A DNA stretch of 64,000 bases from Parasphingopyxis sp. (GTDB lineage: Bacteria; Pseudomonadota; Alphaproteobacteria; Sphingomonadales; Sphingomonadaceae). This document shows positions 15,499 to 25,019 of this stretch, piece after piece (the first letter of the stretch is position 1; the number at the start of each line of letters is the position of its first letter). Position numbers and translations under genes: made by a program. Location of the stretch: positions 1-64,000 of the forward strand of contig NZ_JANQNS010000008.1 in assembly GCF_028279465.1 (NCBI RefSeq). The letters are read 5' to 3'. Under the pieces are notes generated by a model that was not told where the DNA came from, searched no databases, and was given only the letters and a program-made list of their open reading frames with translations.

Positions 15499-17163
15499 AT
15501 GGAAAGTCTGACACTCAAGGTCGGCAGCCTGTTGGTTGCCGCATTTCTGGCATTCGTCGCCGCCGCGTTCGCTGTGGATACGGGTTTTGCGATCCACATG
15601 TGGATCGTCGTCGCTGCGGCGCTGATCGCGACATTCGTGATCGCGAACAAGACGGACTTTGCCGCGCTCGCTCGCTTTGGCGCGGTTCGGCCCGACCAGA
15701 GCCGTTATGACGACGATCCGGTTCGCTGGGGCGTCATCGCGACGATCTTCTGGGGCATGGCGGGCTTTCTGGCGGGGCTCTATATCGCGCTGCAGCTGAC
15801 CTTCCCGGCGCTCAATCTCAATTTCGAATATACGACGTTCGGGCGGTTGCGTCCGCTCCATACGTCGGCCGTCATCTTCGCTTTCGGAGGCAATGCGCTG
15901 ATCGCGACGAGTTTCTACATCGTCCAGCGCACCTGCCGGGCGAGGCTTGCCTTCCCTGGCCTCGCCCGCTTCGTTTTCTGGGGCTACCAGCTATTCATCG
16001 TGCTGGCGGCTACCGGCTATCTGCTCGGCATTACGCAAAGCAAAGAATATGCCGAGCCCGAATGGTATGTGGACCTCTGGCTTACCATCGTCTGGGTCGC
16101 CTATGCGGCGGTCTTCATCGGTACGATCGCGAAGCGCAAGGAGCCGCATATCTATGTGGCGAACTGGTTCTTCCTCGCCTTCATCATCACGATCGCGATG
16201 CTGCATATCGTCAACAATCTGGCGGTCCCGGTCAGCATCTTCGGCTCGAAAAGCTATCCAGCCTTTGCCGGGGTGCAGGATGCGCTGACCCAATGGTGGT
16301 ACGGGCATAACGCGGTCGGCTTCTTCCTGACCGCCGGCTTCCTCGCCATGATGTATTATTTCGTGCCGAAACAGGCCGAGCGCCCGGTCTATAGCTACCG
16401 GCTGTCGATCATCCACTTCTGGTCGCTGATCTTCTTGTATATCTGGGCGGGTCCGCACCATCTCCACTATACCGCGCTACCCGACTGGGCGCAGACGCTG
16501 GGCATGGTCTTCTCGGTCATGCTGTGGATGCCGAGCTGGGGCGGCATGATCAACGGCCTGATGACGCTGAACGGCGCATGGGACAAGATCCGCACCGACC
16601 CGATTATCCGGATGATGGTGATGGCGCTCGCCTTTTACGGGATGAGCACCTTCGAAGGCCCGATGATGTCGATCCGCGCGGTCAACTCGCTCTCCCACTA
16701 TACCGACTGGACGATTGGGCATGTGCACTCCGGCGCGCTGGGCTGGAACGGCATGATCACCTTCGCGGCGATCTACTTCCTGGTCCCGCGGCTCTGGGCG
16801 CGCGAGCGGCTCTACTCGCTGCGCATGGTCAACTGGCACTTCTGGCTCTCGACGGTCGGCATCGTGCTCTACGCCGCTTCGATGTGGGTCGCGGGTATCA
16901 TGCAGGGCCTGATGTGGCGCGAATATGGAGCCGATGGCTATCTGGTCTACGCTTTCTCGGAAGTCACCAGCGCCATGCATCCGATGTATCTGATCCGCGC
17001 TGCGGGCGGGGCGCTCTACCTCGCTGGCGCCGCCATCATGGTCTACAATGTGTGGCAGACCATTGCCGGCAAAACCCGCGACGAAAAAGCGATGACGGAT
17101 ACCCCGCATGATCCCGAAAAGGATCGTCCGATCGTAGCTTCGACCACCGTTCCCGCCGAATAA
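15499..17163 (+). CDS. ccoN: cbb3-type cytochrome c oxidase subunit I
   Basis: About 554 residues, usual for CcoN with one extra N-terminal hydrophobic segment (residues 7-50). Twelve or more membrane helices carry the haem and copper ligands: [17 protein letters not shown] (haem b His), [20 protein letters not shown] (Cu-B His), [17 protein letters not shown] (two His of Cu-B) and [16 protein letters not shown] (haem b and b3 His). It is the catalytic subunit of the high-affinity oxidase that reduces O2 and pumps protons in the inner membrane. ATG at 15499 follows AAGGGAAGGG. First gene of ccoNOQP-GHIS, under the Fnr box at 15429. Confidence 0.97.
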   Translation: MESLTLKVGSLLVAAFLAFVAAAFAVDTGFAIHMWIVVAAALIATFVIANKTDFAALARFGAVRPDQSRYDDDPVRWGVIATIFWGMAGFLAGLYIALQLTFPALNLNFEYTTFGRLRPLHTSAVIFAFGGNALIATSFYIVQRTCRARLAFPGLARFVFWGYQLFIVLAATGYLLGITQSKEYAEPEWYVDLWLTIVWVAYAAVFIGTIAKRKEPHIYVANWFFLAFIITIAMLHIVNNLAVPVSIFGSKSYPAFAGVQDALTQWWYGHNAVGFFLTAGFLAMMYYFVPKQAERPVYSYRLSIIHFWSLIFLYIWAGPHHLHYTALPDWAQTLGMVFSVMLWMPSWGGMINGLMTLNGAWDKIRTDPIIRMMVMALAFYGMSTFEGPMMSIRAVNSLSHYTDWTIGHVHSGALGWNGMITFAAIYFLVPRLWARERLYSLRMVNWHFWLSTVGIVLYAASMWVAGIMQGLMWREYGADGYLVYAFSEVTSAMHPMYLIRAAGGALYLAGAAIMVYNVWQTIAGKTRDEKAMTDTPHDPEKDRPIVASTTVPAE

Positions 17164-17174
17164 AGGACGCGACA

Positions 17175-17909
17175 ATGGCATCCCGAATTTTCGACCATAA
17201 GAAAATCGAGCGCAACGTAACGCTGCTGTCGGTGTTCTCGCTCATCGCCGTCGCGATCGGCGGCATCGTCGAGATCGCGCCGCTCTTCTATATCGACTCT
17301 ACCGTCGAGGAAGTGGAGGGCGTGCGGCCCTATACGCCGCTCGAGCTGGCCGGCCGCAACGTCTATATCCGCGAGGGTTGCTATGTCTGCCACTCGCAGA
17401 TGGTCCGGCCGTTTCGCGACGAGGTGGAGCGCTACGGCCATTACAGCCTAGCGGCCGAGAGCATGTACGATCACCCGTTCCAATGGGGCTCCAAGAGAAC
17501 AGGCCCCGATCTGGCGCGGGTCGGCGGCCGCTATTCGGACGAATGGCATGTCCAGCATCTGATCGATCCGCGCTCGGTCGTGCCGGAATCGATCATGCCG
17601 CCCTATGCCTTCCTCGCCGATCGCGAACTCGATGGCACGAATATCGGCGCGGACCTGCGGGCGCTGCGTGCACTCGGTGTCCCCTATGACGATGCGATGA
17701 TCGAGAATGCCGAGGCCGATTTTGCCGTGCAGGTCGACGTTTTCGCCGACGCAAGCGGTATCCGCGAACGCTATGGCGATGTGCAGATTCGCGATTTCGA
17801 CGGCGATCCGACTAGGGTGACCGAGATGGATGCGCTCGTCGCCTATCTGCAGATGCTCGGCACTCTGGTCGATTTCGAATCCGCCGAGGCGCTGGAGGAA
17901 CCGCGATGA
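17175..17909 (+). CDS. ccoO: cbb3-type cytochrome c oxidase subunit II (monohaem)
   Basis: 244 residues. One N-terminal membrane anchor (residues 15-40) and a periplasmic cytochrome c domain with CYVCH (Cys69, Cys72, His73), followed by [15 protein letters not shown], the conserved CcoO sequence. A Met ligand is likely in the [10 protein letters not shown] region. It passes electrons from CcoP or soluble cytochrome c to CcoN. AAAGGA lies ahead of the ATG. Starts 11 bases behind ccoN, and its stop overlaps the ccoQ start. Confidence 0.96.
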   Translation: MASRIFDHKKIERNVTLLSVFSLIAVAIGGIVEIAPLFYIDSTVEEVEGVRPYTPLELAGRNVYIREGCYVCHSQMVRPFRDEVERYGHYSLAAESMYDHPFQWGSKRTGPDLARVGGRYSDEWHVQHLIDPRSVVPESIMPPYAFLADRELDGTNIGADLRALRALGVPYDDAMIENAEADFAVQVDVFADASGIRERYGDVQIRDFDGDPTRVTEMDALVAYLQMLGTLVDFESAEALEEPR

Positions 17910-18067
17910 CCTACGAGGCCTTCCGCCAGTTCGCCGACAGCTGGGGCCTGCTGTTCATGGTCATATTGTGGGCGAGCTTCGTGCTCTGGGTGTTCCGGCC
18001 CGGCTCCAAGCAACACCATGACGATGCCGCCAACATGATTTTCGATGAAAGTGAGAATGATGGCTGA
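17906..18067 (+). CDS. ccoQ: cbb3-type oxidase small subunit CcoQ/FixQ
   Basis: 53 residues: a single membrane helix ([19 protein letters not shown]) followed by the short charged tail [18 protein letters not shown]. Size, position between ccoO and ccoP, and the pattern of a small one-helix protein with RPG after the helix are typical of CcoQ/FixQ, which stabilises the oxidase. Its ATG overlaps the ccoO stop (ATGA) and its end overlaps the ccoP start region, indicating translational coupling. Confidence 0.9.
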   Translation: MTYEAFRQFADSWGLLFMVILWASFVLWVFRPGSKQHHDDAANMIFDESENDG

Positions 18068-18992
18068 AGATAAACGCGTCGACGAACCGACCGGCACCGA
18101 GTTTGTCGGCCATGAATGGGACGGTATCGAGGAACTCGATACGCCGTTGCCGCGCTGGTGGTCGATCATCTTCTGGGCGACGGTCGTCTGGGGTCTCGCT
18201 TACACCGTCTTCTATCCGGCCTGGCCGCTGATCAACAGCGCGACCGAGGGGGTGTTCGGCTGGTCAAGCCGTGCCGCGCTGGCCGAAGACTTGGCCGAGG
18301 TCGAAGCCGAGCGCGCGCCGTTGCGCGAGGCAATTGCCAATATCGATATCAACGAACTGCCGCAGAACGAGCAGCTGATGCAGACTGCCATCAATGGCGG
18401 GCGCTCGGCCTATGTCGTGCATTGCGTGCAATGCCATGGGTCCGGTGCGGCCGGCAGCGAAGGCTATCCCAACCTCAATGACGATGACTGGCTGTGGGAC
18501 GGCACGATGGAGGGCATCGAATATACGCTGATCCACGGCATCCGGAATCCCGATCATCTGGAAACGCGTATCTCGCAGATGCCGGCGTTCGGCGCGGACG
18601 GCATTCTCACCGACCGGCAGATCAGCGACGTTGTCTCCTATGTCCGCACGCTGAGTGGCGCGGAAGAGGCGAGCGCCGCATCGGCGCGGGGTTCTGAACT
18701 CTACACGGCCAATTGCGCGGTTTGCCACGGCCCGAATGGCGGCGGAGACCAGTCCCAAGGCGCGCCCAATCTGCGCGACGCGATCTGGCTCTATGGCGAG
18801 GACCGGGCATCGATCACCGATACGGTGGCGAACAGCCGCTATGGCGTGATGCCGCGCTGGGGCCATCGGCTCGATCCGGTGACGATCCGGATGCTGACGG
18901 CCTATGTCTGGAATCTGGGCGGCGGCGAAACGCCTGCTCCGGAGCCCGAGGGCGAAGAGCTCGCCGAGGCGGAGAGCGATGAACCGGGTTGA
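18060..18992 (+). CDS. ccoP: cbb3-type cytochrome c oxidase subunit III (dihaem)
   Basis: About 310 residues. EWDGIEELDTPLPRWW is the conserved start of CcoP, followed by a membrane helix (WSIIFWATVVWGLAYTVFY) and two cytochrome c domains with CVQCH and CAVCH haem sites. The Met ligands are probably in SQMPAFG and GVMPRWG. It takes electrons from the bc1 complex by way of soluble cytochromes. In-frame ATGs at 18045, 18057 and 18060 compete; the ribosome site is weak (GAAAGTGAG) and I take 18060. The last 14 bases overlap ccoG. Confidence 0.95.
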   Translation: MAEDKRVDEPTGTEFVGHEWDGIEELDTPLPRWWSIIFWATVVWGLAYTVFYPAWPLINSATEGVFGWSSRAALAEDLAEVEAERAPLREAIANIDINELPQNEQLMQTAINGGRSAYVVHCVQCHGSGAAGSEGYPNLNDDDWLWDGTMEGIEYTLIHGIRNPDHLETRISQMPAFGADGILTDRQISDVVSYVRTLSGAEEASAASARGSELYTANCAVCHGPNGGGDQSQGAPNLRDAIWLYGEDRASITDTVANSRYGVMPRWGHRLDPVTIRMLTAYVWNLGGGETPAPEPEGEELAEAESDEPG

Positions 18993-20439
18993 ACCCATAC
19001 CTCCGGACGGGCCCCCAAAGCTCTACGAGGCGCGCAAGGCGGTCCATAACAAACGGATCGACGGCCCGTTCCGCCGCTTCAAATGGCTGGTGATGGCGGT
19101 GACGCTGGGCATCTATTACGGCACTCCATGGATCCGTTGGGATCGCGGGCCCTACGCGCCCGACCAGGCGGTGCTGGTCGATCTTGCCAATCGCCGTTTC
19201 TACATGTTCGGCATCGAGATCTGGCCGCATGAATTCTACTATGTCGCCGGCCTGCTCATCATGGCCGGGATCGGGCTGTTTGTGATCACCAGCGCGGTCG
19301 GCCGGGCTTGGTGCGGCTATACCTGCCCGCAGACCGTCTGGACCGATCTGTTCCAGCATGTCGATCGCTTCGTCGATGGAGACCGCAATGCGCGAATGCG
19401 GCTCGACGCCGCGCCGTGGACATGGGGCAAACTTTCGCGCCGCGCGTTCAAATGGACGATCTACCTCGTCATCGGTTTCTGGACCGGCGGCGCGTGGATC
19501 ATGTATTTTGCCGATGCGCCGACGCTCGTGCGCGATTTCTGGGCCGGCGAAGCGGCGCCTGCTGCTTATATCGCGGTTGCGATCCTCACCTTCACGACGG
19601 TGGCGCTCGGCGGGTTCATGCGTGAGCAGGTGTGTATCTATATGTGCCCCTGGCCGCGCATCCAGGCGGCGATGATGGACGAGAATTCGCTGACCGTCAC
19701 TTACAAGGACTGGCGCGGCGAACCGCGCGGCAGCGTGAAGAAGGCCGAAAAGAATCCCGGCGCGTTCGGCGACTGCATCGATTGCATGCAATGCGTGCAG
19801 GTCTGCCCGACCGGCATCGACATCCGCGAAGGGCCGCAGATCGGCTGCATCACCTGCGCGCTCTGCATCGATGCGTGCGATCGTGTGATGGATCAGGTCG
19901 GCCGGCCGCGCGGGCTGATCGACTATGTGACGCTGGAAGGCGCGGAGAAGGAGCAGAGGGGCGAGGAAGTACCGGGCGCGGTGCGCTCGATCTTCCGGCC
20001 GCGCACGATGATCTATTTCGCGCTCTGGGCGGGGATCGGCCTTGCCATGCTGTTCGCTGTCGGCACGCGCGACCGGCTCACGATCAACGCAATACAGGAA
20101 CGCAATCCGACATTCGTGCAGCTCTCCGACGGCGATATCCGCAACAGTTTCGATGTCCGCATCCGCAATATGGAAAACCGTCCGCGCGAGATGACGCTGA
20201 CGCTCGACGGTCTGGACGGCGGTGTGATGTGGGCAGGCTCCGGCAATCGCGATCAGGCGCTGCGAAGCTTCGCCATCACGGTGCCGGCGGATCAGCTGCT
20301 CAGCACACGCATTTTTGTCGCGGCACCGCGAGATGGGGCGGCGGCGGAGGATTTCAGCTTCGTCGTCGCGACGGGCGAGGGCGAGGATGCGGAACAGGCA
20401 ATCGAAGCGGCACGGTTTGCGCGCCCGGGAGGCGAATGA
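18979..20439 (+). CDS. ccoG: Cytochrome c oxidase accessory protein CcoG (FixG)
   Basis: About 486 residues. Several membrane helices, a GRAWCGYTCPQTVWTD motif, a ferredoxin-type domain with two 4Fe-4S clusters (CIDCMQCVQVCPTGID and CITCALCIDACD) and a C-terminal periplasmic Ig-like domain. CcoG reduces Cu2+ to Cu+ for delivery to the CcoN copper site (known for the family). The start at 18979 lies within the end of ccoP, behind GGCGGAGAG; the longer in-frame extension would overlap ccoP and has no homology. Its stop overlaps the ccoH start (ATGA). Confidence 0.95.
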   Translation: MNRVEPIPPDGPPKLYEARKAVHNKRIDGPFRRFKWLVMAVTLGIYYGTPWIRWDRGPYAPDQAVLVDLANRRFYMFGIEIWPHEFYYVAGLLIMAGIGLFVITSAVGRAWCGYTCPQTVWTDLFQHVDRFVDGDRNARMRLDAAPWTWGKLSRRAFKWTIYLVIGFWTGGAWIMYFADAPTLVRDFWAGEAAPAAYIAVAILTFTTVALGGFMREQVCIYMCPWPRIQAAMMDENSLTVTYKDWRGEPRGSVKKAEKNPGAFGDCIDCMQCVQVCPTGIDIREGPQIGCITCALCIDACDRVMDQVGRPRGLIDYVTLEGAEKEQRGEEVPGAVRSIFRPRTMIYFALWAGIGLAMLFAVGTRDRLTINAIQERNPTFVQLSDGDIRNSFDVRIRNMENRPREMTLTLDGLDGGVMWAGSGNRDQALRSFAITVPADQLLSTRIFVAAPRDGAAAEDFSFVVATGEGEDAEQAIEAARFARPGGE

Positions 20440-20891
20440 TGACGAAACGGTTTAGCGGCTGGCACATGACGGCGATCCTGGTTTGCTTTTTCGGGATCAT
20501 CGCGGCAGTCAATTTCACGATGGCGACGTTCGCCACGCGGGGCTTTGGCGGCACGGTCGTCGATAACAGCTATGTTGCGAGCCAGCGGTTCAACGACTGG
20601 CTCGAGGCGGCGCGCAGGCAGGACGATCTGCAATGGACCGAAACCGTGTCTCGAGCGGGGGAACAGGTGCGCCTGCAGGTCACGACGCCGGATGGGGCGC
20701 TCGCTGGCGGCACAATCACCGCCACCGCCGAACATCCGATCGCGCGGATGGAACCGGTCACGCTTGACTTCGTCGAGACCGAGCCCGGCGTTTATGTGAG
20801 CGATCAGTCGCTCGATTCCGGCCGCTGGGTCCTACGGATCGAAATCACGCAGGGCGATAGCCGCAAACGCGTGCTGTTCGATCTCTCATGA
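20436..20891 (+). CDS. ccoH: FixH/CcoH family assembly protein
   Basis: About 151 residues. One N-terminal membrane helix (TAILVCFFGIIAAVNFTMA) and a periplasmic beta-rich domain, with the conserved NSYVASQRFNDWLEAARRQ. FixH-type proteins support maturation of the cbb3 oxidase alongside the CcoI copper ATPase. ATGs at 20436 and 20439 are both possible. It overlaps ccoG upstream and ccoI downstream by four bases each, so the four genes read as one coupled block. Confidence 0.9.
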   Translation: MMTKRFSGWHMTAILVCFFGIIAAVNFTMATFATRGFGGTVVDNSYVASQRFNDWLEAARRQDDLQWTETVSRAGEQVRLQVTTPDGALAGGTITATAEHPIARMEPVTLDFVETEPGVYVSDQSLDSGRWVLRIEITQGDSRKRVLFDLS

Positions 20892-23011
20892 ACGGACCGT
20901 TCCAACCAGGCACGGCCATTGTCGCCGCCGAAAGCCGCTTCGCGGTGCCCGGCATGCGATGCGCCGGCTGCATCTCGAAGATCGAGCATGGCCTGAACGC
21001 GCGCACGGGCGTCCATGCGGCGCGGGTGAATTTCACCAGCAAGCAGGTGTCGATCGCGCATGATCCGGAGATTTCGGATGCCGATCTCGGCGAAGCGATC
21101 CGCGCGCTGGGCTTCGAACCGACACTGATCGCCGATATCGACGCGGCGAAGGACGAGACGGATACGATGCGCGAACTTTTGCGCGCACTTGCCGTGTCGG
21201 GCTTTGCCGCGATGAACGTGATGCTGCTCTCGGTCAGCGTCTGGTCCGGTGCGGACGGCGCGACGCGCGAACTGTTCCATTGGATTTCGGCGCTGATCGC
21301 GCTGCCCGCCATCACCTATTCCGGCCGACCCTTCTATCGCTCGGCCTGGAGCGCTCTGCGCCACGGCCGCACCAATATGGACGTGCCGATCGCCATCGGC
21401 GTCACGATCACTGCGGCGATGAGCCTGCACGAGACGATCGTCGGTGGCGAGCATGCCTATTTCGAGAGCGCGCTGATGCTGCTCTTCTTCCTGCTGGCAG
21501 GCCGGGCGCTCGATGCGATGATGCGCCGCAAAGTCGGCGACGGTGTCACTGCGCTGGCACGCCAATCGGCGCCTGGCGCACTCGTGATCGACTCCGATGG
21601 GGCAAGCCAGTGGCGCAAATCGGCGGAGCTTGAGTCCGGCATGGTCATGCAGTTGGCGGCCGGCGAGCGGCTGGCGGCGGACGGTGTAGTCCGGAGCGGC
21701 ACTAGCGCGATCGATGCCTCGCTACTGACCGGCGAAAGCGCGCCGCAGCCGGTTGCGGCCGGCGAAAAGGTGTTCGCGGGTACGCTCAATATCGATGCGC
21801 CGATTACGGTGGAGGTAACGGCGGCAGCGGATGAAACGGCGCTCGCCGATATCGGTCGGCTTATGGAAACGGCGGGACAGAGCAAGTCCCGCTATGTCCG
21901 CATCGCCGATCGCGGTGCGCGGCTCTATGCGCCGGTCGTCCATGCGCTGGCGGCGCTGACCTTTGTTGGCTGGATGATCGCGGGCGCGGGCTGGCATCAG
22001 GCGATGCTGATATCGGTCGCTGTGCTGATCATTACCTGCCCGTGCGCGCTCGGCCTCGCCGTGCCGGTCGCACAGGTTGTCGCGACGGACGCGCTGATGA
22101 AGCTTGGTATCCTCGTCAAACATGAATCCGCGTTGGAGCGATTGGCGGAAGCGGACCGCGTCGTATTCGACAAGACCGGTACGCTCACGCTCGACCGGCC
22201 TGCGCCGGACAATCTGGACGATTTGAACGCGGACCAGAAACGCGTCGCGCTCGCACTTGCGCGGACATCCCGTCACCCTCTGGCATCGTCGCTCCGCCGC
22301 GCGCTTGAGAATCAAGGCGTGCGCGCTGCCGACATAGACGCTGCCGAGGAACGGGCAGGGCAAGGTGTTTTCGGCCGGTATCGCGACCAGCCCGTTTCGC
22401 TGGCACGGCCCGATACGGCCCAATCGACACCGGCCGTCGCGCTCAGAGCAGGCGATGCGCCAGACATCGTTATCCGTTTCCGCGATTCCCTGCGGCCGGG
22501 CGCTGCCGAAATGGTTGACGCTATGGCGGAACTCGGCCTGCCCGGCTCCATCCTGTCCGGCGATACGGCCGAGGCTATTCGGCCGGTGGCGAAGGAATTG
22601 CGCCTGACCGCCCAGGCGTCCGCACGGCCGGATGACAAGTGCGCAGCACTCGAACGACTCGGCCGGGCTGGCGATCATGTGCTGATGGTCGGCGACGGAT
22701 TGAACGATGGCCCGGCCCTCGCCGCCGCGCATGTCTCCATGGCGCCGGGGTCGGCCAGCGATGTGGGGCAGAATGCGGCCGATCTCGTATTTCTTGGCGA
22801 TAGTCTTGCGCCGCTGCCCGTAGCGGTACGGGTCGCCCGCCGCACCATGGCCATCGTGCGGCAGAATTTCGCACTGGCGATCATTTACAATGTGCTGGCC
22901 GTACCGCTCGCCATCGCGGGCTTCGTGACGCCGCTTGTGGCGGCGGTCGCGATGTCGCTTTCCTCGCTGATCGTGATCGGCAATTCGCTGCGGCTGAGAA
23001 GCGCAAGGTGA
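20888..23011 (+). CDS. ccoI: Copper-translocating P-type ATPase CcoI/FixI
   Basis: 707 residues. An N-terminal heavy-metal-associated domain has MRCAGC (Cys25, Cys28). Eight predicted membrane helices include the CPC motif (Cys384-Pro-Cys386) for Cu+. LTGES is the actuator motif, DKTGTLT (Asp428) the phosphorylated site, and GDGLNDGPAL the hinge. CcoI exports Cu+ to the periplasm for insertion into the cbb3 oxidase. The HP dipeptide (TSRHPLAS) marks a P1B ATPase. Start and stop overlap ccoH and ccoS. Confidence 0.95.
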   Translation: MNGPFQPGTAIVAAESRFAVPGMRCAGCISKIEHGLNARTGVHAARVNFTSKQVSIAHDPEISDADLGEAIRALGFEPTLIADIDAAKDETDTMRELLRALAVSGFAAMNVMLLSVSVWSGADGATRELFHWISALIALPAITYSGRPFYRSAWSALRHGRTNMDVPIAIGVTITAAMSLHETIVGGEHAYFESALMLLFFLLAGRALDAMMRRKVGDGVTALARQSAPGALVIDSDGASQWRKSAELESGMVMQLAAGERLAADGVVRSGTSAIDASLLTGESAPQPVAAGEKVFAGTLNIDAPITVEVTAAADETALADIGRLMETAGQSKSRYVRIADRGARLYAPVVHALAALTFVGWMIAGAGWHQAMLISVAVLIITCPCALGLAVPVAQVVATDALMKLGILVKHESALERLAEADRVVFDKTGTLTLDRPAPDNLDDLNADQKRVALALARTSRHPLASSLRRALENQGVRAADIDAAEERAGQGVFGRYRDQPVSLARPDTAQSTPAVALRAGDAPDIVIRFRDSLRPGAAEMVDAMAELGLPGSILSGDTAEAIRPVAKELRLTAQASARPDDKCAALERLGRAGDHVLMVGDGLNDGPALAAAHVSMAPGSASDVGQNAADLVFLGDSLAPLPVAVRVARRTMAIVRQNFALAIIYNVLAVPLAIAGFVTPLVAAVAMSLSSLIVIGNSLRLRSAR

Positions 23012-23157
23012 CGGGCCTAGCGATCCTTATCCCGGTCGCGATCGGACTCGGCCTAGCCGGTCTCGCCGCCTTTTTCTGGGCGTTGTCCGACGACCAGTTC
23101 GACGATCCCGACGGCGCGGCGGCCCGCATCCTGACCGACGAGGATGACGAGGCATGA
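23008..23157 (+). CDS. ccoS: cbb3-type oxidase assembly protein CcoS
   Basis: 49 residues starting with GTG at 23008, overlapping the ccoI stop (GTGA). A single membrane helix (LAILIPVAIGLGLAGLAAFFWAL) is followed by SDDQFDDPDGAAARIL, the signature tail of CcoS (F-W-x-L-x-x-x-Q-(Y/F)-D-D). CcoS is needed for cofactor insertion into CcoN. Its stop overlaps the start of the next small gene. Confidence 0.93.
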   Translation: MTGLAILIPVAIGLGLAGLAAFFWALSDDQFDDPDGAAARILTDEDDEA

Positions 23158-23411
23158 GGCGGTTCGACACGATGATGATCGCCGGCGCGCTGATCGGCCT
23201 GTCGACCAACGGTGTGGCGCAGCCGAGCGATTCTGGCGGTGTGTTGTGGGCGGAAGTGTGCGGCCGTCCGGATATGCGCATCGCTATCGAACTGGGCAAC
23301 GATCGCGACCAGGAAGAGCGGCGCGATTGCGCCGAAGCCTGCCATGCCGCGCTATGCCGCAAGACGATTGATACTATCAAGAAAGGGGACGGGCAGGGCG
23401 CCCTCGTCTGA
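23154..23411 (+). CDS. Small exported Cys-containing protein at the end of the cco operon
   Basis: 85 residues. Starts ATG inside the ccoS stop (ATGA). A signal peptide (about residues 1-23, ending GVAQ) and a mature part with four cysteines (VCGRPD, DCAEACHAALC). The close DCAEACHAALC spacing could make disulphides or bind copper. The family is unknown to me. Coupling to ccoS and the secretion signal suggest an accessory role in cbb3 or copper handling, but that is inference. Confidence 0.7.
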   Translation: MRRFDTMMIAGALIGLSTNGVAQPSDSGGVLWAEVCGRPDMRIAIELGNDRDQEERRDCAEACHAALCRKTIDTIKKGDGQGALV

Positions 23412-23475
23412 TTGATCACATAGGCAGATTCCGAAAAGGGCTGACCTGAGCGATTTCTTCGGTTAATCGGGTCGA

Positions 23476-24177
23476 ATGTCTAGCTGCGATACCTGTCTTG
23501 TCCGCAACAGGGCGATCTGTTCCGTGCTCGAACCGGACGCGCTCAATAACCTGAACCGGATCGGCCGCCGCAAGAAAGTGCGCCGCGGCGAAACGGTGAT
23601 TTGGGAAGGGGACGATGCGCCGATCGTCGCCAATGTGATTGAGGGCATGCTCAAACTGACGACGGCGACCGGCGATGGTCGCGAGTTGATCGTCGGTATT
23701 ACCTTTCCGTCCGACTTTATCGGTCGCCCGTTCGGCGCAAGCAGCGCGAACTCGGTTACGGCGTTGACCGATTCCGAACTTTGCGTCTTCACGCGCACCA
23801 GTTTCGATGCCTTTGCGAAACAGCATCCGGGCCTCGAACATGAGTTGCTCGAACGCACGCTGGGCGAACTGGACCGGGCGCGCGAATGGATGCTGCTCCT
23901 GGGCCGCAAGAGTGCGACCGAGCGCGTGGCGTCTTTCCTGCTTGAAATGTCGAAACGGCTGGGCGGCAATGCCTGCGAAGGGCCGGAGGACCCGGCCGAC
24001 CGTTTCGAGCTGCCGCTGTCGCGTCAGCAGACGGCCGACATTTTAGGCCTGACGATCGAGACGGTGAGCCGTCAGCTCGGCCGCCTGCGTGAAGCCGGCA
24101 TCATCCTGACGCCGGACCGCCGGGCGATCGAAATCGTGAATCGCCTCGCGCTCGAAGCGGAATCCGAGCGCGCGTAA
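23476..24177 (+). CDS. Fnr-type oxygen-responsive regulator (FnrL-like)
   Basis: 233 residues. N-terminal Cys4, Cys7 and Cys15 (SSCDTCLVRNRAIC) plus Cys103 form the ligand set of a [4Fe-4S] oxygen sensor. The C-terminal HTH has LSRQQTADILGLTIETVSRQ, with the E-xx-SR recognition residues that read TTGAT half-sites in Fnr. Under low oxygen the dimer should activate genes with TTGAT-N4-ATCAA, and such boxes occur before ccoN and between ompW and hemN. It sits 64 bases after the cco operon, in the same direction. A strong hairpin follows its stop. Confidence 0.92.
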   Translation: MSSCDTCLVRNRAICSVLEPDALNNLNRIGRRKKVRRGETVIWEGDDAPIVANVIEGMLKLTTATGDGRELIVGITFPSDFIGRPFGASSANSVTALTDSELCVFTRTSFDAFAKQHPGLEHELLERTLGELDRAREWMLLLGRKSATERVASFLLEMSKRLGGNACEGPEDPADRFELPLSRQQTADILGLTIETVSRQLGRLREAGIILTPDRRAIEIVNRLALEAESERA

Positions 24178-24185
24178 AAGAAGAC

Positions 24186-24213
24186 GGCAGGCCGCTAAGG
24201 GGTACGGCCTGCC
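24186..24213. terminator. Strong hairpin between convergent fnrL-like and ompW genes
   Basis: GGCAGGCCG (24186-24194) and CGGCCTGCC (24205-24213) form a perfect 9-bp GC-rich stem with a 10-base loop, midway between two gene ends. It probably stops transcription from both sides; a long T-run is missing. Confidence 0.65.
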
Positions 24214-24228
24214 GAATGTCCGCCCGGC

Positions 24229-24885
24229 CTAGAGCCGGAAACCGATACCGATACCGAAGACGAACGGATCGAGGTCGATATCGACCTGCTGCGTGCCGAT
24301 CGTCGCGTTGCGGATCGTTGCCGTGGTGTCGATGTCGATATATTTCACGTCGAAGTTCAGGAAGATATTCTCGCTGATATCGACATCGACGCCTGCTTGC
24401 AGCGCCCAGCCCCAGCTGTCGCTGAGTGAAACCGATGTCGGTCCGACGGCGTTCTCCAGGCCTGTCGACGCGTCTTCCGAATAGAAGGCCGTATAGTTGA
24501 TACCCGCGCCGATATAGGGCCGGACGGATGATTCGGGCGCAATATGATATTGCACGGTCAGCGTCGGCGGCAGCACCCAGGTCGATCCCAGTTCGCCGAT
24601 GCCGCCTGTCGTGCCTGAGGTTCCGGTGAAATCATGCTTGGTCGTCGCGGCGATCAGTTCGAAACCGATATGATCTGTTGCCATATAAGTGATGTCGACT
24701 TCGGGCGCGAAGCTGTCGCTGACCTCGACTTCCTCGCCCGGAAATGTCGGCAGGATCGAGCCGGAATTTTCGGTGGGAGAAACGACCACCGCCCGGATGC
24801 GCAGCAGCACATCCCCGGCTTCCGCGAAAACGGGAGTCGGAATGGCGACTGTTGCCAGAAGGGGCACGAGAGATAACGCACGCAT
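24229..24885 (-). CDS. ompW: OmpW family outer-membrane protein
   Basis: About 218 residues. Signal peptide MRALSLVPLLATVAIPTPVF ends at AEA. The mature sequence begins GDVLLRIRAVVVSPTENSG, the OmpW start (G-x-x-x-x-R-x-R-x-x-x-V-x-P), and continues with THKDF-like TKHDFTG, the LPPTLTVQYHI segment, YIGAGINYTAFY and a terminal GFRL. OmpW is an 8-stranded barrel for small hydrophobic molecules and is often Fnr-controlled. Start at 24885 behind GAAAGGC; the longer frame to 24984 covers the Fnr boxes. Divergent from hemN. Confidence 0.9.
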   Translation of the reverse strand: MRALSLVPLLATVAIPTPVFAEAGDVLLRIRAVVVSPTENSGSILPTFPGEEVEVSDSFAPEVDITYMATDHIGFELIAATTKHDFTGTSGTTGGIGELGSTWVLPPTLTVQYHIAPESSVRPYIGAGINYTAFYSEDASTGLENAVGPTSVSLSDSWGWALQAGVDVDISENIFLNFDVKYIDIDTTATIRNATIGTQQVDIDLDPFVFGIGIGFRL

Positions 24886-24948
24886 TGTGATGCCTTTCAG
24901 TTCGGTTTTGCAGTGCCAGTGCTGTGCGCTTCGGATGCCGGAATCGCC

Positions 24949-24984
24949 TTGATCCGGATCAATCGAAACTTTGATCATGGTCAA
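24949..24984. promoter_or_regulatory. Tandem Fnr boxes between ompW and hemN
   Basis: TTGATCCGGATCAA (24949-24962) is a perfect Fnr consensus; TTGATCATGGTCAA (24971-24984) has one mismatch. Their centres are 22 bases apart, two helical turns. They lie 64 bases or more before ompW (minus) and 36-58 bases before hemN (plus), so one cluster could control both under low oxygen. Confidence 0.85.
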
Positions 24985-25019
24985 GGAGGCGCGCGCGCCG
25001 GCATGCTCTTAGTTCGAGC

